From: Octadecabacter sp.
GTDB lineage: Bacteria > Pseudomonadota > Alphaproteobacteria > Rhodobacterales > Rhodobacteraceae
Assembly (NCBI GenBank): GCA_028825445.1
Contig: JAPKAD010000002.1
Coordinates: 62,001 to 126,000 of the forward strand
Direction: 5' to 3'
DNA: 64,000 nucleotides
This document shows, piece after piece, positions 44,991 through 53,945 of this stretch (positions are counted from its first letter, which is position 1; every line of letters begins with the position of its first letter). The notes under the pieces were generated by a model. It saw only the letters and a program-made list of their open reading frames with translations, searched no databases and had not been told where the DNA came from. The position numbers were made by a program, and so were the translations under genes.

Positions 44991-46499
44991 ATGTTCGAAT
45001 CACTATCAGATCGTCTTTCAGGTGTATTCGATCGCCTCACCAAGCAAGGTGCGCTGTCCGAAGACAACGTAAAGACGGCGCTACGTGAAGTACGGATTGC
45101 CTTGCTTGAAGCAGATGTGTCCCTTTCCGTTGCGCGTGATTTTATAAAAGCGGTACAAGAAAAGGCATCGGGGCAGTCAGTTACCAAATCCGTCACCCCC
45201 GGCCAGCAGGTTGTCAAAATCGTTCACGACGAACTGGTACATGTGCTGCAAGGTGAAGGTGACCCCGGTGCGCTTAAAATTGACAACCCGCCAGCCCCAA
45301 TCCTTATGGTTGGCCTGCAGGGATCCGGTAAAACCACGACCACCGCGAAGCTGGCGAAACGTCTAAAAGAACGTGAGAGCAAAAAAGTCCTCATGGCGTC
45401 GCTTGACGTGAACCGCCCAGCCGCGATGGAACAACTCCAAATCCTTGGCGCACAAATTGGCGTCGATACCTTGCCAATTGTAAAAGGCGAAGACCCTGTT
45501 CAGATCGCCAAACGCGCCAAAACGGCAGCGGCGATGGGCGGCTATGACGTATATATACTTGACACCGCTGGCCGCTTGCACATTGACGCTGAACTAATCG
45601 CGCAAGCCGCTGCGGTTCGCGACGTCGCTCAACCACGCGAAACGCTGCTAGTGGTCGATGGCCTGACAGGCCAAGACGCAGTGAACGTAGCGGCAGAATT
45701 TGACGACAAAATCGGCGTGACAGGCGTGGTTCTAACCCGCATGGACGGCGATGGTCGTGGTGGTGCAGCTTTATCCATGCGGGCCGTCACGGGAAAACCC
45801 ATCCGCTTCGTCGGCCTTGGCGAAAAGATGGACGCGATCGAAGAATTCCATGCCGAACGCGTTGCAGGTCGCATCCTTGGTATGGGCGATATCGTATCAC
45901 TCGTCGAAAAAGCCCAACAAACTATCGAGGCTGACCAGGCCGAACGTATGATGAAACGGTTTCAAAAGGGCCGCTTCAACATGAACGATATGAAAATGCA
46001 GCTTGACCAGATGCTCAAGATGGGCGGCATGGAAGGCATGATGGGTATGTTGCCAGGTATGAAAAAGGCAGCAAAGCAGGTCGAAGAGTCCGGCATGGAC
46101 GATAGCGTTTTAAAACGTCAAATAGCTCTGATCAATTCAATGACCAAACAAGAGCGCGCTAACCCGCAGCTTTTGCAGGCATCACGCAAAAAGCGCATCG
46201 CAATTGGCTCAGGTCTTGAAGTGCGCGAACTTAACCAACTGATCAAAATGCACCGCCAAATGGCAGACATGATGAAAAAGATGGGTAAAGGAGGCATGCT
46301 GAAGCAAGCCATGAAAGGCATGTTCGGCAAAGGCGGCGCACCGGATATGAAAGAACCAGCGGCAATGGAAGCGGCCACAAAACAGCTCGGCTTAATGCCA
46401 AGCGGGGGCATGAACACATTCGGGGCTGGCACGAACCCATTCACCGGCGGTGGCTCAGCTTTGCCTCCTGGCCTGTCAGGGTTTGGTAAAAAGAAATGA
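44991..46499 (+). CDS. ffh: Signal recognition particle protein
   Basis: 502-residue SRP54 GTPase that targets inner-membrane proteins co-translationally. The N domain covers about 1-85. The G domain (about 95-295) has GLQGSGKTTTTAKL, DTAGRL and the TRMDGDGRGG region. The methionine-rich M domain (about 310-430) binds SRP RNA and signal sequences (MKMQLDQMLKMGGMEGMMG). A methionine/glycine-rich tail follows. Start at ATG 44991. First gene of the ffh-to-rpmE ribosomal/tRNA block. Confidence 0.97.
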   Translation: MFESLSDRLSGVFDRLTKQGALSEDNVKTALREVRIALLEADVSLSVARDFIKAVQEKASGQSVTKSVTPGQQVVKIVHDELVHVLQGEGDPGALKIDNPPAPILMVGLQGSGKTTTTAKLAKRLKERESKKVLMASLDVNRPAAMEQLQILGAQIGVDTLPIVKGEDPVQIAKRAKTAAAMGGYDVYILDTAGRLHIDAELIAQAAAVRDVAQPRETLLVVDGLTGQDAVNVAAEFDDKIGVTGVVLTRMDGDGRGGAALSMRAVTGKPIRFVGLGEKMDAIEEFHAERVAGRILGMGDIVSLVEKAQQTIEADQAERMMKRFQKGRFNMNDMKMQLDQMLKMGGMEGMMGMLPGMKKAAKQVEESGMDDSVLKRQIALINSMTKQERANPQLLQASRKKRIAIGSGLEVRELNQLIKMHRQMADMMKKMGKGGMLKQAMKGMFGKGGAPDMKEPAAMEAATKQLGLMPSGGMNTFGAGTNPFTGGGSALPPGLSGFGKKK

Positions 46500-46647
46500 T
46501 TACTTACAACCTCAAATACAGAATATATTCTAACAAACAGACGGAATTTAAAGCTCTCGCCCAAGCCACTAAATGTACTGGCCTCGATGAGCGCTCATTG
46601 ACAAATCCATTGTTCAATGGCGCGACAGTTAATGAATTGAGCTTGTA

Positions 46648-47202
46648 ATGACCCAAATAGTCAACATTTCCACTTTCAAAACAAAAAGACCTTTCTTGCG
46701 TGCACCGATCCTTGCTGCCTCACACTCGTATATCGATTACAAAAGTTCAGAACGGTCAAAATTTGCAAATGGCTCTCTTTGCCTCAACAAATTGGTAATC
46801 TATTTTGCAGTAATCACAAACAAATGGTTGTTGCACGGATACAAAATTTTCATGACCACCAAGAAAACTGCGCTAGTTATTATTGTCAGTAGAATTCACC
46901 TAATTTTTAGCCAAGAACAATCAAAACTCATCAGGCACCATTATGACACAAAACTTGAGAGTAAAAACTATATGACCAAAGCAATGTCCGTGATCATTAC
47001 ATGGGCATGGACATTCATCGGTGTCGGAACTGAAAACTCCCACACCCACGATGGCAATGACGCACCAGATGCCTTTGCCACGCGCCTTGGCGCAACGTTT
47101 GATCCAGAATCCACACGGATCACTAATGCGCCAGGCGAAAAGCTTGCAGGCGAAGATGTATGCATCAACGTCTGGCGCCACCACAAAAGGGCGCTGACAT
47201 GA
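46648..47202 (+). CDS. Highly diverged GNAT-like acetyltransferase, probably decaying
   Basis: 184 codons open throughout, ending in an ATGA overlap with the chorismate mutase start. Although aberrant, the order of landmarks follows a RimJ/RimL-type GNAT. They are RPFLRAPILAA, KSSERSKFANGSLC, WLLHGYKIFMTTKKTA, ITWAWTFIGVG, AFATRLGATFDPES and the terminal WRHHK. The acetyl-CoA loop (R/Q-x-x-G-x-G/A) is not recognisable (ESKNYMTKAM instead), so activity is doubtful. In other Rhodobacterales a GNAT gene sits between ffh and chorismate mutase. Best reading: a GNAT gene losing function but not yet its frame. Confidence 0.5.
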   Translation: MTQIVNISTFKTKRPFLRAPILAASHSYIDYKSSERSKFANGSLCLNKLVIYFAVITNKWLLHGYKIFMTTKKTALVIIVSRIHLIFSQEQSKLIRHHYDTKLESKNYMTKAMSVIITWAWTFIGVGTENSHTHDGNDAPDAFATRLGATFDPESTRITNAPGEKLAGEDVCINVWRHHKRALT

Positions 47203-47498
47203 CCGACGCAATTCGCGCTGCCGAGCTTTTAAAAGAACACCGAAAAAGCATTGATCGCCTTGATGCAATACTAGTTTATTCGCTCGGTGAGCGGTTCAAG
47301 CACACGCAAGCTGTAGGTAAGCTCAAGGCTAAACATGACCTTCCCCCGTCCGATCCCGCGCGCGAAGCCGCGCAGATCGCACGGCTAGAAGATTTGGCAA
47401 AGCAAGCCGATCTGGATACTGCCTTTGCCAAGAAGTTTCTCAACTTTATCATCGCTGAAGTCATTCAGCACCATCAACAACATCAATCTCAACCCTAG
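47199..47498 (+). CDS. Chorismate mutase (AroQ type)
   Basis: 99-residue all-helical enzyme that converts chorismate to prephenate for Phe/Tyr synthesis. The N-terminal helix has [19 protein letters not shown] with the catalytic arginine region, then [19 protein letters not shown] and the C-terminal helix [17 protein letters not shown] 47199 overlaps the upstream stop by 4 nt. It lies between ffh and rpsP, the usual roseobacter order. Confidence 0.9.
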   Translation: MTDAIRAAELLKEHRKSIDRLDAILVYSLGERFKHTQAVGKLKAKHDLPPSDPAREAAQIARLEDLAKQADLDTAFAKKFLNFIIAEVIQHHQQHQSQP

Positions 47499-47542
47499 CG
47501 CACTTTTGGTGCGGCAAGACAAAACCTAAAGGAATTTATAAC

Positions 47543-48022
47543 ATGGCTATGAAAATTCGCCTCGCACGTGGTGGCTCCAAAAAACGTCCGTTCTATCGTA
47601 TCGTTGCAGCTGACAGCCGTATGCCACGCGATGGACGCTACGTTGAAAAACTCGGCACATATAATCCACTGCTAGCCAAGGACGACGAGACACGCGTCAC
47701 GATGGACATGGAACGTGTAAACTACTGGTTGAGTAAAGGTGCACAACCAACAGATCGTATTTCCCGCTTCCTCGAAGCTTCTGGCATCATCGAAAAGAAA
47801 GAGCGTGCCAACATGAAAAAAGGCGAGCCAGGCAAAAAAGCCAGCGCCCGCGTTGATGAAAAAGCCGCAAAAGTGATTGCAGCAACCGAAGCCGCGACCG
47901 CAGCTGAAAAAGCTGCAAAAGAGGCAGCAGCGGCAGCTAAAATCGCAGCAGCCGAAGCTGCTGCAACACCTGTAGCAGAAGAAACACCTGCAGTAGACTT
48001 AGCAGCTGAAAAGACTGAATAA
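47543..48022 (+). CDS. rpsP: 30S ribosomal protein S16
   Basis: 159 residues. The core (about 1-80) has [32 protein letters not shown] and [13 protein letters not shown] long alanine/lysine/glutamate-rich tail (about 95-159) follows, an extension common in alphaproteobacterial S16. The start could be ATG 47543 or 47549; AAAGGAA lies upstream. A strong terminator follows, so rimM is probably also transcribed from its own promoter or by read-through. Confidence 0.95.
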   Translation: MAMKIRLARGGSKKRPFYRIVAADSRMPRDGRYVEKLGTYNPLLAKDDETRVTMDMERVNYWLSKGAQPTDRISRFLEASGIIEKKERANMKKGEPGKKASARVDEKAAKVIAATEAATAAEKAAKEAAAAAKIAAAEAAATPVAEETPAVDLAAEKTE

Positions 48023-48031
48023 TCAGTCAAC

Positions 48032-48070
48032 AAGGTGGGACACTTTTTTGTCCCACCTTAAACTTTTTTT
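48032..48070 (+). terminator. Rho-independent terminator after rpsP
   Basis: Perfect 11-bp stem AAGGTGGGACA / TGTCCCACCTT (48032-48042 with 48049-48059), 6-nt loop, followed by seven Ts at 48064. Confidence 0.88.
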
Positions 48071-48099
48071 AACTTTTCTTTACCAACGCAGGAGTGCCC

Positions 48100-48645
48100 A
48101 TGTCAGATGATCGTATTGTTGTTGGAACACTTGCTGGATCCTTTGGGGTCAACGGTGATGTGCGCCTAAAATCCTTCTGTGCCGACCCCGAAGCATTGGT
48201 AGATTACACCCCGCTCACCCGCACTGACGGCAGCGAGATCACGACAATTGTGATTAAAGGCCAAACCAAAGGCTCACTCATTGCGCGGGTAGACGGCATC
48301 ACAACTAAAGAAGAGGCAGACGGGCTGCGGGGCATGGAATTGTTCGCCCGTCGCGATCAATTACCGTCGCTTCCAGACGACGAATATTACTATACCGACC
48401 TTGTGGGTTTAATGACGTATGACACAGGCGGAACTAAGCTGGGTCGCGTTAAAGCAGTACAGACTAATGGCTCAGATGACCTTTTAGAAATTATCAGCCC
48501 GTCTAACAAAGACACCGTTCTGGTGCCGTTCACCAAGACTATTGTGCCGACTGTTGACCTCACTTCTGGCCGTATTGTTTTGGACCCTCCGCGTGGGCTA
48601 TTTGCAGATGAGGCCTACACACATGACCCAACAGCAACTGATTGA
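48100..48645 (+). CDS. rimM: 16S rRNA processing protein RimM
   Basis: 181 residues. The N-terminal RimM beta-barrel has VVGTLAGSFGVNGDVRLKSF, followed by the KEEADGLRGMELFARRDQLP link. The PRC-barrel domain begins YYTDLVGL and has VLVPFTKTIVPTVDL. It assists 30S head maturation with S19. ATG 48100 with GGAG 7 nt upstream. Typical rpsP-rimM-trmD order. Confidence 0.94.
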   Translation: MSDDRIVVGTLAGSFGVNGDVRLKSFCADPEALVDYTPLTRTDGSEITTIVIKGQTKGSLIARVDGITTKEEADGLRGMELFARRDQLPSLPDDEYYYTDLVGLMTYDTGGTKLGRVKAVQTNGSDDLLEIISPSNKDTVLVPFTKTIVPTVDLTSGRIVLDPPRGLFADEAYTHDPTATD

Positions 48646-48952
48646 TGCCAAACCACTACGTAATTTTGAATGCTGGCTTTCATAAAACGGGTGCAACTTC
48701 AGCCTAGAGACTTCCATGCGCCAGTAGTGAAAATATCTGGCCGAGCTGTTTATTGGTTTTGCCCAGCACACAGAGCAAAGGTGCAGCCAGCATGGCATTA
48801 CAGCATTCACTCTTTGGCAAAGCTGCACATCCTGCGCACGTCGAGCCTGATGGTGGTAAAGTCGACGGTCTTCTGGCGCTCACCAGATCAAACCTATCCG
48901 ATGGTGCCCTCAATGTGGCAAAAGGCGGACCTGCTTGGAAAGGCACAAAACG
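48646..48952. other. Spacer between rimM and trmD
   Basis: Two plus-strand frames are open (48670-48963 and 48753-48956). The second reads rather protein-like near its end (PDGGKVDGLLALTRSNLSD). I recognise neither. It may hold the remnant of a gene that once separated rimM and trmD. Confidence 0.4.
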
Positions 48953-49768
48953 ATGATGGATGATATTAAAACTCCCCCTAACAAACAGCTAAATCGATCC
49001 ATCGGACGCAAATCTGTGCAGGTCAACGCGCAGCCGCAAGAATTGATCACTAACAATGTTACTTTGGCGCATGCTTGGACAGCGCAAGTGATTACACTGT
49101 TTCCCGATGCATTTCCCGGATTGCTTGGCGAAAGCCTTACTGGCAAAGCGTTAAAAGATGAGATTTGGCAGATTCAAACAACTGACCTGCGCCGTTTTGG
49201 GGAAGGCAAACATCGAAACGTTGATGACACTCCTGCGGGTGGTGGCGCAGGCATGGTTTTACGCGCAGATGTGCTGGGCAATGCAATTGCCGACACACGA
49301 CGCAATGCGGTTGGTAAAATGCCGCTGATCTATTTATCTCCACGCGGGGTGCTGTTCACCCAAGCAATGGCTCAACAATTTGCGATGCAAAATGGCGTGA
49401 CGGTGCTGTGTGGGAGGTTTGAAGGTGTAGATGAACGCGTGCTGGAACATTTTGAGATCATGGAAGTGTCGATGGGGGATTACGTCTTAACTGGCGGTGA
49501 ACTCCCCGCGATGACGCTGATCGACGCATGTGTGCGCCTGCTGCCTGGTGTCTTAGGAAATGCCAACAGCACAGTTGAAGAAAGCCACTCTAACGGGCTG
49601 CTGGAACACCCGCAATACACACGGCCAACTGAATGGGAGGAGCGCATAATTCCAACCGTGCTGACGTCAGGTGACCACGGCAAGGTTGCCAAATGGCGGC
49701 GCAAAATGTCAGAACAAATCACCCAGGAACGACGCCCCGATTTGTGGTCAAAACAAAAAGTTCTTTAA
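48953..49768 (+). CDS. trmD: tRNA (guanine-37-N1)-methyltransferase
   Basis: 271 residues. SPOUT methyltransferase core with LFPDAFPGLLGESLTGKAL, DDTPAGGGAGMVLR, the trefoil-knot SAM site CGRFEGVDERV / GDYVLTGGELPAM, and the C-terminal ERRPDLW. A roughly 45-residue N-terminal extension (RSIGRKSVQVNAQPQELI) precedes the usual start and is common in Rhodobacterales. It prevents +1 frameshifting by m1G37. Confidence 0.94.
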   Translation: MMDDIKTPPNKQLNRSIGRKSVQVNAQPQELITNNVTLAHAWTAQVITLFPDAFPGLLGESLTGKALKDEIWQIQTTDLRRFGEGKHRNVDDTPAGGGAGMVLRADVLGNAIADTRRNAVGKMPLIYLSPRGVLFTQAMAQQFAMQNGVTVLCGRFEGVDERVLEHFEIMEVSMGDYVLTGGELPAMTLIDACVRLLPGVLGNANSTVEESHSNGLLEHPQYTRPTEWEERIIPTVLTSGDHGKVAKWRRKMSEQITQERRPDLWSKQKVL

Positions 49769-50740
49769 CATTAGGTGCAAGCGTTCTCAATACGATCATA
49801 GGCGGCGGTACGTTTTCCTTTTACTAGTGATTATTGGCATACTGCCCATGATCATTAATGCTTTTAGTGCGATCAAAATGTTCCTGTTTAATTAGATTTC
49901 TTACATGGCTTTCATGACGAATTAGGCCAATTAGGTATTGCGTGTTGTTGCATCTGTGCTGCGTCTCGTTAATAGCAGAATTAATTGGTAGCTTGTTGAT
50001 ACTGGTCTTATCAAAAATTGACGTTTTCGATGGTTATGCAATTTTTGTTATTGGCCGCAGCAGTGGCATTTCTGTTTGGTAATATAATCCTCGAATAATA
50101 CACCACCGAAAGTCATCTAGTTAAACCATGAGGTACAATAGGGTTGATTTTAGTAAAATTTACAGCGATTTTTTCAAAAGTGATAAGTAATCTTTTATTC
50201 GCTCAAATTGCATTTTAGGGCATATCTAACATCAATAAAATCAATGGGCTCGAAACTATGTTGAACTGTGTGCTTTCAACCATTTCTATAGCCGTAGTCG
50301 CAATTAATCAGCTGGTTGTATGTCATTTCAAGATGTGAGTAGTGTTAGCTTCGTCGCTAAGTTTTTATGCGGACCTACCACTTGTGCGGGCACTGCCAAA
50401 GTATGCAATGCGCACTATTGTTGCCATTATAAGAATGAGAACGAGTGGTGTGTTTTTTTACGCAGCAATGGAGCTATGAACAAACACCCCGAACACCATC
50501 CAATCCCTCTTGCCCAACACACCCGTTCCGCCTATACGACTTTTTGTCTATGACCAAATGAGTCGTAGACCTGTTTGGTATGGCTCCGACTTCTTCACCG
50601 GAAACCCACCAGACGGCAAAGCAAGGCTGTAAAACCTCCGGTGGGTACCCCGTTTTAAAGCGGTGTTTAACTCGATGAAGACCGAAGCTCTGGCAGCTCT
50701 CATATCCGCGGAAAACCGCGTGACCATTAAGGAGACGATC
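49769..50740. other. Long region between trmD and rplS
   Basis: About 970 bases with no supported gene. Short hydrophobic reads such as VFLLLVIIGILPMIINAF (near 49815-49890) and AELIGSLLILVLSKIDVF (near 49975-50035) suggest scraps of a membrane-protein gene. The last 140 bases contain the rplS leader. Confidence 0.4.
50604..50646 (+). promoter_or_regulatory. Possible structured leader of rplS
   Basis: ACCCACC (50604-50610) pairs with GGTGGGT (50640-50646) around a 29-nt loop, about 95 nt before the proposed rplS start. Ribosomal protein leaders often fold to bind their own product. This one is not recognised as a known class. Confidence 0.35.
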
Positions 50741-51127
50741 TTGAACCTGATCGCACAAATTGAGGCGGACCAAATCGCCGAACTGGGTAAAACCATCCCA
50801 GACTTTAAAGCGGGTGACACAATTCGCGTTGGCTTTCGCGTGACAGAGGGTACACGTACCCGTGTGCAGAACTACGAAGGTGTCTGCATTGCACGTAAAA
50901 ATGGTAAGGGTATTGCTGGATCTTTTACCGTTCGCAAAATCTCATTTGGTGAAGGTGTGGAACGCGTATTCCCGCTGTATTCCACCAACATCGAGGAAAT
51001 CACCGTTGTACGTCGTGGCCGCGTTCGTCGCGCCAAACTGTACTACTTGCGTGAGCGTCGCGGTAAGTCCGCACGTATCGTCGAAAAGACAAACTACCGC
51101 GCGCCCTCCAGCGCCATTAAAGCGTAA
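50741..51127 (+). CDS. rplS: 50S ribosomal protein L19
   Basis: 128 residues with [53 protein letters not shown] and [15 protein letters not shown]. The family start MNLIAQIE corresponds to a TTG at 50741, preceded by AAGGAG at about 7-nt spacing, so a non-ATG start is proposed. An in-frame upstream start at 50663 would add a non-homologous 26-residue extension. rpmE follows 11 nt later. Confidence 0.93.
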   Translation: MNLIAQIEADQIAELGKTIPDFKAGDTIRVGFRVTEGTRTRVQNYEGVCIARKNGKGIAGSFTVRKISFGEGVERVFPLYSTNIEEITVVRRGRVRRAKLYYLRERRGKSARIVEKTNYRAPSSAIKA

Positions 51128-51138
51128 GGATCCTCGTG

Positions 51139-51360
51139 ATGAAAAAAGATATTCACCCCGAATACCACACCATCGAAGTTAAAATGACCGATGGCACGGC
51201 TTTGCAAATGAAATCCACGTGGGGCAAAGAGGGTGACAGCATGCAACTGGACATTGATCCTTCTGTGCACCCAGCATGGACAGGTGGCACTTCACGTCTG
51301 ATGGATACGGGTGGCCGTGTTTCTAGATTCAAGAAAAAGTACGAAGGTCTGGGCTTTTAA
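51139..51360 (+). CDS. rpmE: 50S ribosomal protein L31 (cysteine-free type)
   Basis: 73 residues: [33 protein letters not shown] and [16 protein letters not shown]. The zinc-binding cysteines of classical L31 are absent, as usual in this lineage. It begins 11 nt after rplS and is followed by a strong terminator. Confidence 0.93.
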   Translation: MKKDIHPEYHTIEVKMTDGTALQMKSTWGKEGDSMQLDIDPSVHPAWTGGTSRLMDTGGRVSRFKKKYEGLGF

Positions 51361-51384
51361 ACTTCCCACCTCCGAAACAAAAAT

Positions 51385-51418
51385 AAAGCCGCTCCTTAAA
51401 GGGCGGCTTTTTAGTTTT
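51385..51418 (+). terminator. Rho-independent terminator after rpmE
   Basis: AAAGCCGC / GCGGCTTT 8-bp stem (51385-51392 with 51403-51410) followed by a T-rich tract. Confidence 0.85.
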
Positions 51419-51838
51419 TGGTTGTAATGTTGGCAGCTCATGCCGGCACTGCGACATTCATTAAAAGGATAACACAATGGCATTCGCAGGTTTTATGGAC
51501 TATTTTCTAATGCTAGACGTTTAAATTCCACAGTGCATGGTAACGACCCCAGACCATCGAATTAGATGCGGGCCTGGTAGCATTTTCCACATTTCACAAA
51601 TACTTCGAACTTCCAGATCATGCGCAAAAAAGCCAGTAATTGCTAACAAACTTGAACTTACAATGGTTGGCATGACGATGACCTACGGACAAGGCGATGA
51701 AGACAACATCCCGTCAAGCACGGTGCACAGCGTAAAAGTAACAGCCGGCACACACGCTATTAACGTTTCTGAGTAAAGTGTCCGTTACGGCCTAAATGCC
51801 TAAAGTTATTTCAGGCATTTATGTTTGGCTTTGTGGCG
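51419..51838. other. Spacer between rpmE and the phosphate transporter
   Basis: An 80-codon plus-strand frame ends at 51776. Its last 35 residues read protein-like (SSTVHSVKVTAGTHAINVS), but its start has no support. It may be a relic. An AAATGCCT / AGGCATTT hairpin (51794-51820) ends the region and probably serves as a terminator between it and the convergent transporter gene. Confidence 0.4.
51794..51825. terminator. Hairpin downstream of the phosphate transporter
   Basis: Perfect 8-bp stem AAATGCCT / AGGCATTT with an 11-nt loop, 19 nt past the stop of the minus-strand transporter gene. Confidence 0.6.
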
Positions 51839-53335
51839 TTAACTAGCGCCAACAACTGTCACCAAACCAAAAAATATTGTCGCTGACAGCAACGCAGCTG
51901 CAGGAACAGTGACGATCCACGCCGCGATGATCGTCATAAAATGTGAGCGGCGAACCAGTTTACGACGACGACGTTCTTCGAACGAATAAGCGGGTCGGTC
52001 CGGCATTGCTGCGCGGGCGTTGCGCAAGCGGCGCTCAGCGTCCCATTCACGGTAGAAGCCAACGCCAAACACTCCCCCCACAGCTATATGAGTCGAACTA
52101 ACGGGCAGGCCCAACCAAGATGCCACAATTACCGTGATCGCCGCAGACAGCGCGACGCAGTATGCGCGCATCGGGTTCAATTTGGTAATTTGGCTGCCAA
52201 CCATTTTAATCAGCTTTGGACCAAACAGAAACAAGCCAAACGAAATACCAAACGCTCCAATGACCATGACCCAGAACGGGATGCTAAAATCATGGGTGAA
52301 ATCGCCTGATTGCGAAACTTGCACGATTGCTGCAAGCGGGCCCACCGCGTTAGCCACATCATTGGCACCGTGAGCGAAGCTTAACAATGCCGCCGATACA
52401 ACCAGTGGAATGCCAAACAGGATTTTTAAAGATTTATTTCGATTTTCAAGACCTTCAGACTGTTTTTTAATGACTGGAATCATCACCAACCAGACCAAAA
52501 CTGCTATAACCAAACCGATCAGTAGCGCAGTTGGCATATCGATCTTAATGATCTTCTTAAGACCCTTAAGCGCCAAATATGCACCAAACGCGCCTGCCAT
52601 GATACCAACTAAAACAGGCACCCAACGACGGGCCGCCGTTATCTTGTCATCCCGGTAAATAATCCGAGATTTAATCACGAACAAAAAGAACGCCGCAACA
52701 GCACCACCCAACACCGGCGAGATGACCCAAGACGCCGCAATTGCACCCATGGTGTCCCAACTAACGGCAGCAAAACCTGCGGCCGCAATACCAGCCCCCA
52801 TAACACCACCAACAACCGAATGGGTCGTGGACACAGGCGCACCGACGTATGTGGCAAGGTTGACCCAAAGTGCAGCCGACAAGAGTGCTGACATCATCGC
52901 CCAAATGAATGTCGCGGAATCCCCCATGCTTTCGGGCGCAATAATGCCTTTGGCGATGGTAGATACAACGTCACCGCCAGCCAACAATGCGCCAGCACTT
53001 TCAAACACTACAGCAATAGCAATCGCGCCACCCATGGTCAGCGCATTTGCTCCCACGGCTGGACCCATATTGTTGGCGACGTCATTGGCGCCAATATTGA
53101 GCGCCATATATGCGCCAAGACAAGTTGCAACGATAACGATCATCGCATTATTAGTCTGTCCAAAGAACAGCGCAGCACCCAATCCTGCTAATAAAATGAA
53201 CACCACTGAAATGCTCGGCCCAACGATTGGCCGCGCTACATATTGTGTCGCCATTTCGAGTCGGGAAAAACGCGCCAGATCTCGATCTAGCGTATCTAGG
53301 TGGCGCAGATCGTCGTTATAATTGTTTTCAGTCAT
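51839..53335 (-). CDS. PiT-family inorganic phosphate transporter
   Basis: 498 residues, about 10-12 membrane helices. Both copies of the PiT signature are present: GANDVANNMGPAVGANAL in the N-terminal half and HGANDVANAVGPLAAI in the C-terminal half. Each half also has a PVSTTH / PVSSTH motif. An unusual N-terminal soluble tail (about 45 residues, DLRHLDTLDRDLARFSRLE) and a basic loop before the last helix (FEERRRRKLVRRSHF) are seen. It imports metal-phosphate with protons or Na+. Confidence 0.93.
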   Translation of the reverse strand: MTENNYNDDLRHLDTLDRDLARFSRLEMATQYVARPIVGPSISVVFILLAGLGAALFFGQTNNAMIVIVATCLGAYMALNIGANDVANNMGPAVGANALTMGGAIAIAVVFESAGALLAGGDVVSTIAKGIIAPESMGDSATFIWAMMSALLSAALWVNLATYVGAPVSTTHSVVGGVMGAGIAAAGFAAVSWDTMGAIAASWVISPVLGGAVAAFFLFVIKSRIIYRDDKITAARRWVPVLVGIMAGAFGAYLALKGLKKIIKIDMPTALLIGLVIAVLVWLVMIPVIKKQSEGLENRNKSLKILFGIPLVVSAALLSFAHGANDVANAVGPLAAIVQVSQSGDFTHDFSIPFWVMVIGAFGISFGLFLFGPKLIKMVGSQITKLNPMRAYCVALSAAITVIVASWLGLPVSSTHIAVGGVFGVGFYREWDAERRLRNARAAMPDRPAYSFEERRRRKLVRRSHFMTIIAAWIVTVPAAALLSATIFFGLVTVVGAS

Positions 53336-53389
53336 AGTGCCCCCTAGGTTGGCGGCACTTCTGTCAGCTACTAGATATCAAATCAATAC

Positions 53390-53866
53390 TTATGACGTGC
53401 CATTAGGGGCCATCACATTCAAGATCGATTTTAATTCTGGTTCATCCACCAGATTTGCGGCCTCTGTCAGAGTGACCCAACGCAACTCGCGCTGGCCAGC
53501 TTCCGGGAACACGACCTCAAGGCCTTCGACACTGACTGAATAAACCAGAGCCTCAACTGGCACCGGCAATCCGCTGCCCATAGTTTTGTCATAGGCATAG
53601 CTGCCAATTGGATCGTCCTTCGCTGTTGCATCTTTAACGCCCGCTTCTTCCCACGCTTCCTGCAAAGCTGCTTGCGAACACGCGAGGCCACGGATAGGCC
53701 AACCTTTTGGCAAAATCCAACGGCCGGTGCCACGACTCGTAATTAATAAAACCCGCTTTTCGTCACCCACGCCACGCGTGCACAGGGCCGCGACTTGCAA
53801 CCCTTTGGGACGACGCAACATCGGTGCAACATAATCGCAAAAGATGCGTTTTAGTGAGGACTTCAT
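53390..53866 (-). CDS. Nudix hydrolase (DIPP-like)
   Basis: 158 residues. The Nudix box region reads LPKGWPIRGLACSQAALQEAWEEAG. The metal-binding EAWEEAG core is present. The first conserved Glu (G-x5-E) is Leu, and the REUXEE arginine is Gln. Glutamine at the latter position is usual in the roseobacter PKGWP subfamily, which resembles diphosphoinositol-polyphosphate/Ap-n-A hydrolases. The substrate is uncertain. ATG 53866 was chosen because it starts the charged N-terminus KSSLKRIFCDYV. Confidence 0.82.
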   Translation of the reverse strand: MKSSLKRIFCDYVAPMLRRPKGLQVAALCTRGVGDEKRVLLITSRGTGRWILPKGWPIRGLACSQAALQEAWEEAGVKDATAKDDPIGSYAYDKTMGSGLPVPVEALVYSVSVEGLEVVFPEAGQRELRWVTLTEAANLVDEPELKSILNVMAPNGTS

Positions 53867-53945
53867 ATTATAAATGCCATTTTTCTTATTATCTTTGGGC
53901 ACTTGCGTAAACGTTAGTGCCCAAAGATGCAACTAAAACACTATT

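Noticed and set aside
50320-50553. 77-codon ORF between trmD and rplS
   Set aside because: Composition and lack of start signals suggest chance; no domain pattern.
50663-50740. Upstream ATG-type start for L19
   Set aside because: Adds a non-homologous N-terminus; TTG 50741 has the right Shine-Dalgarno and family start.
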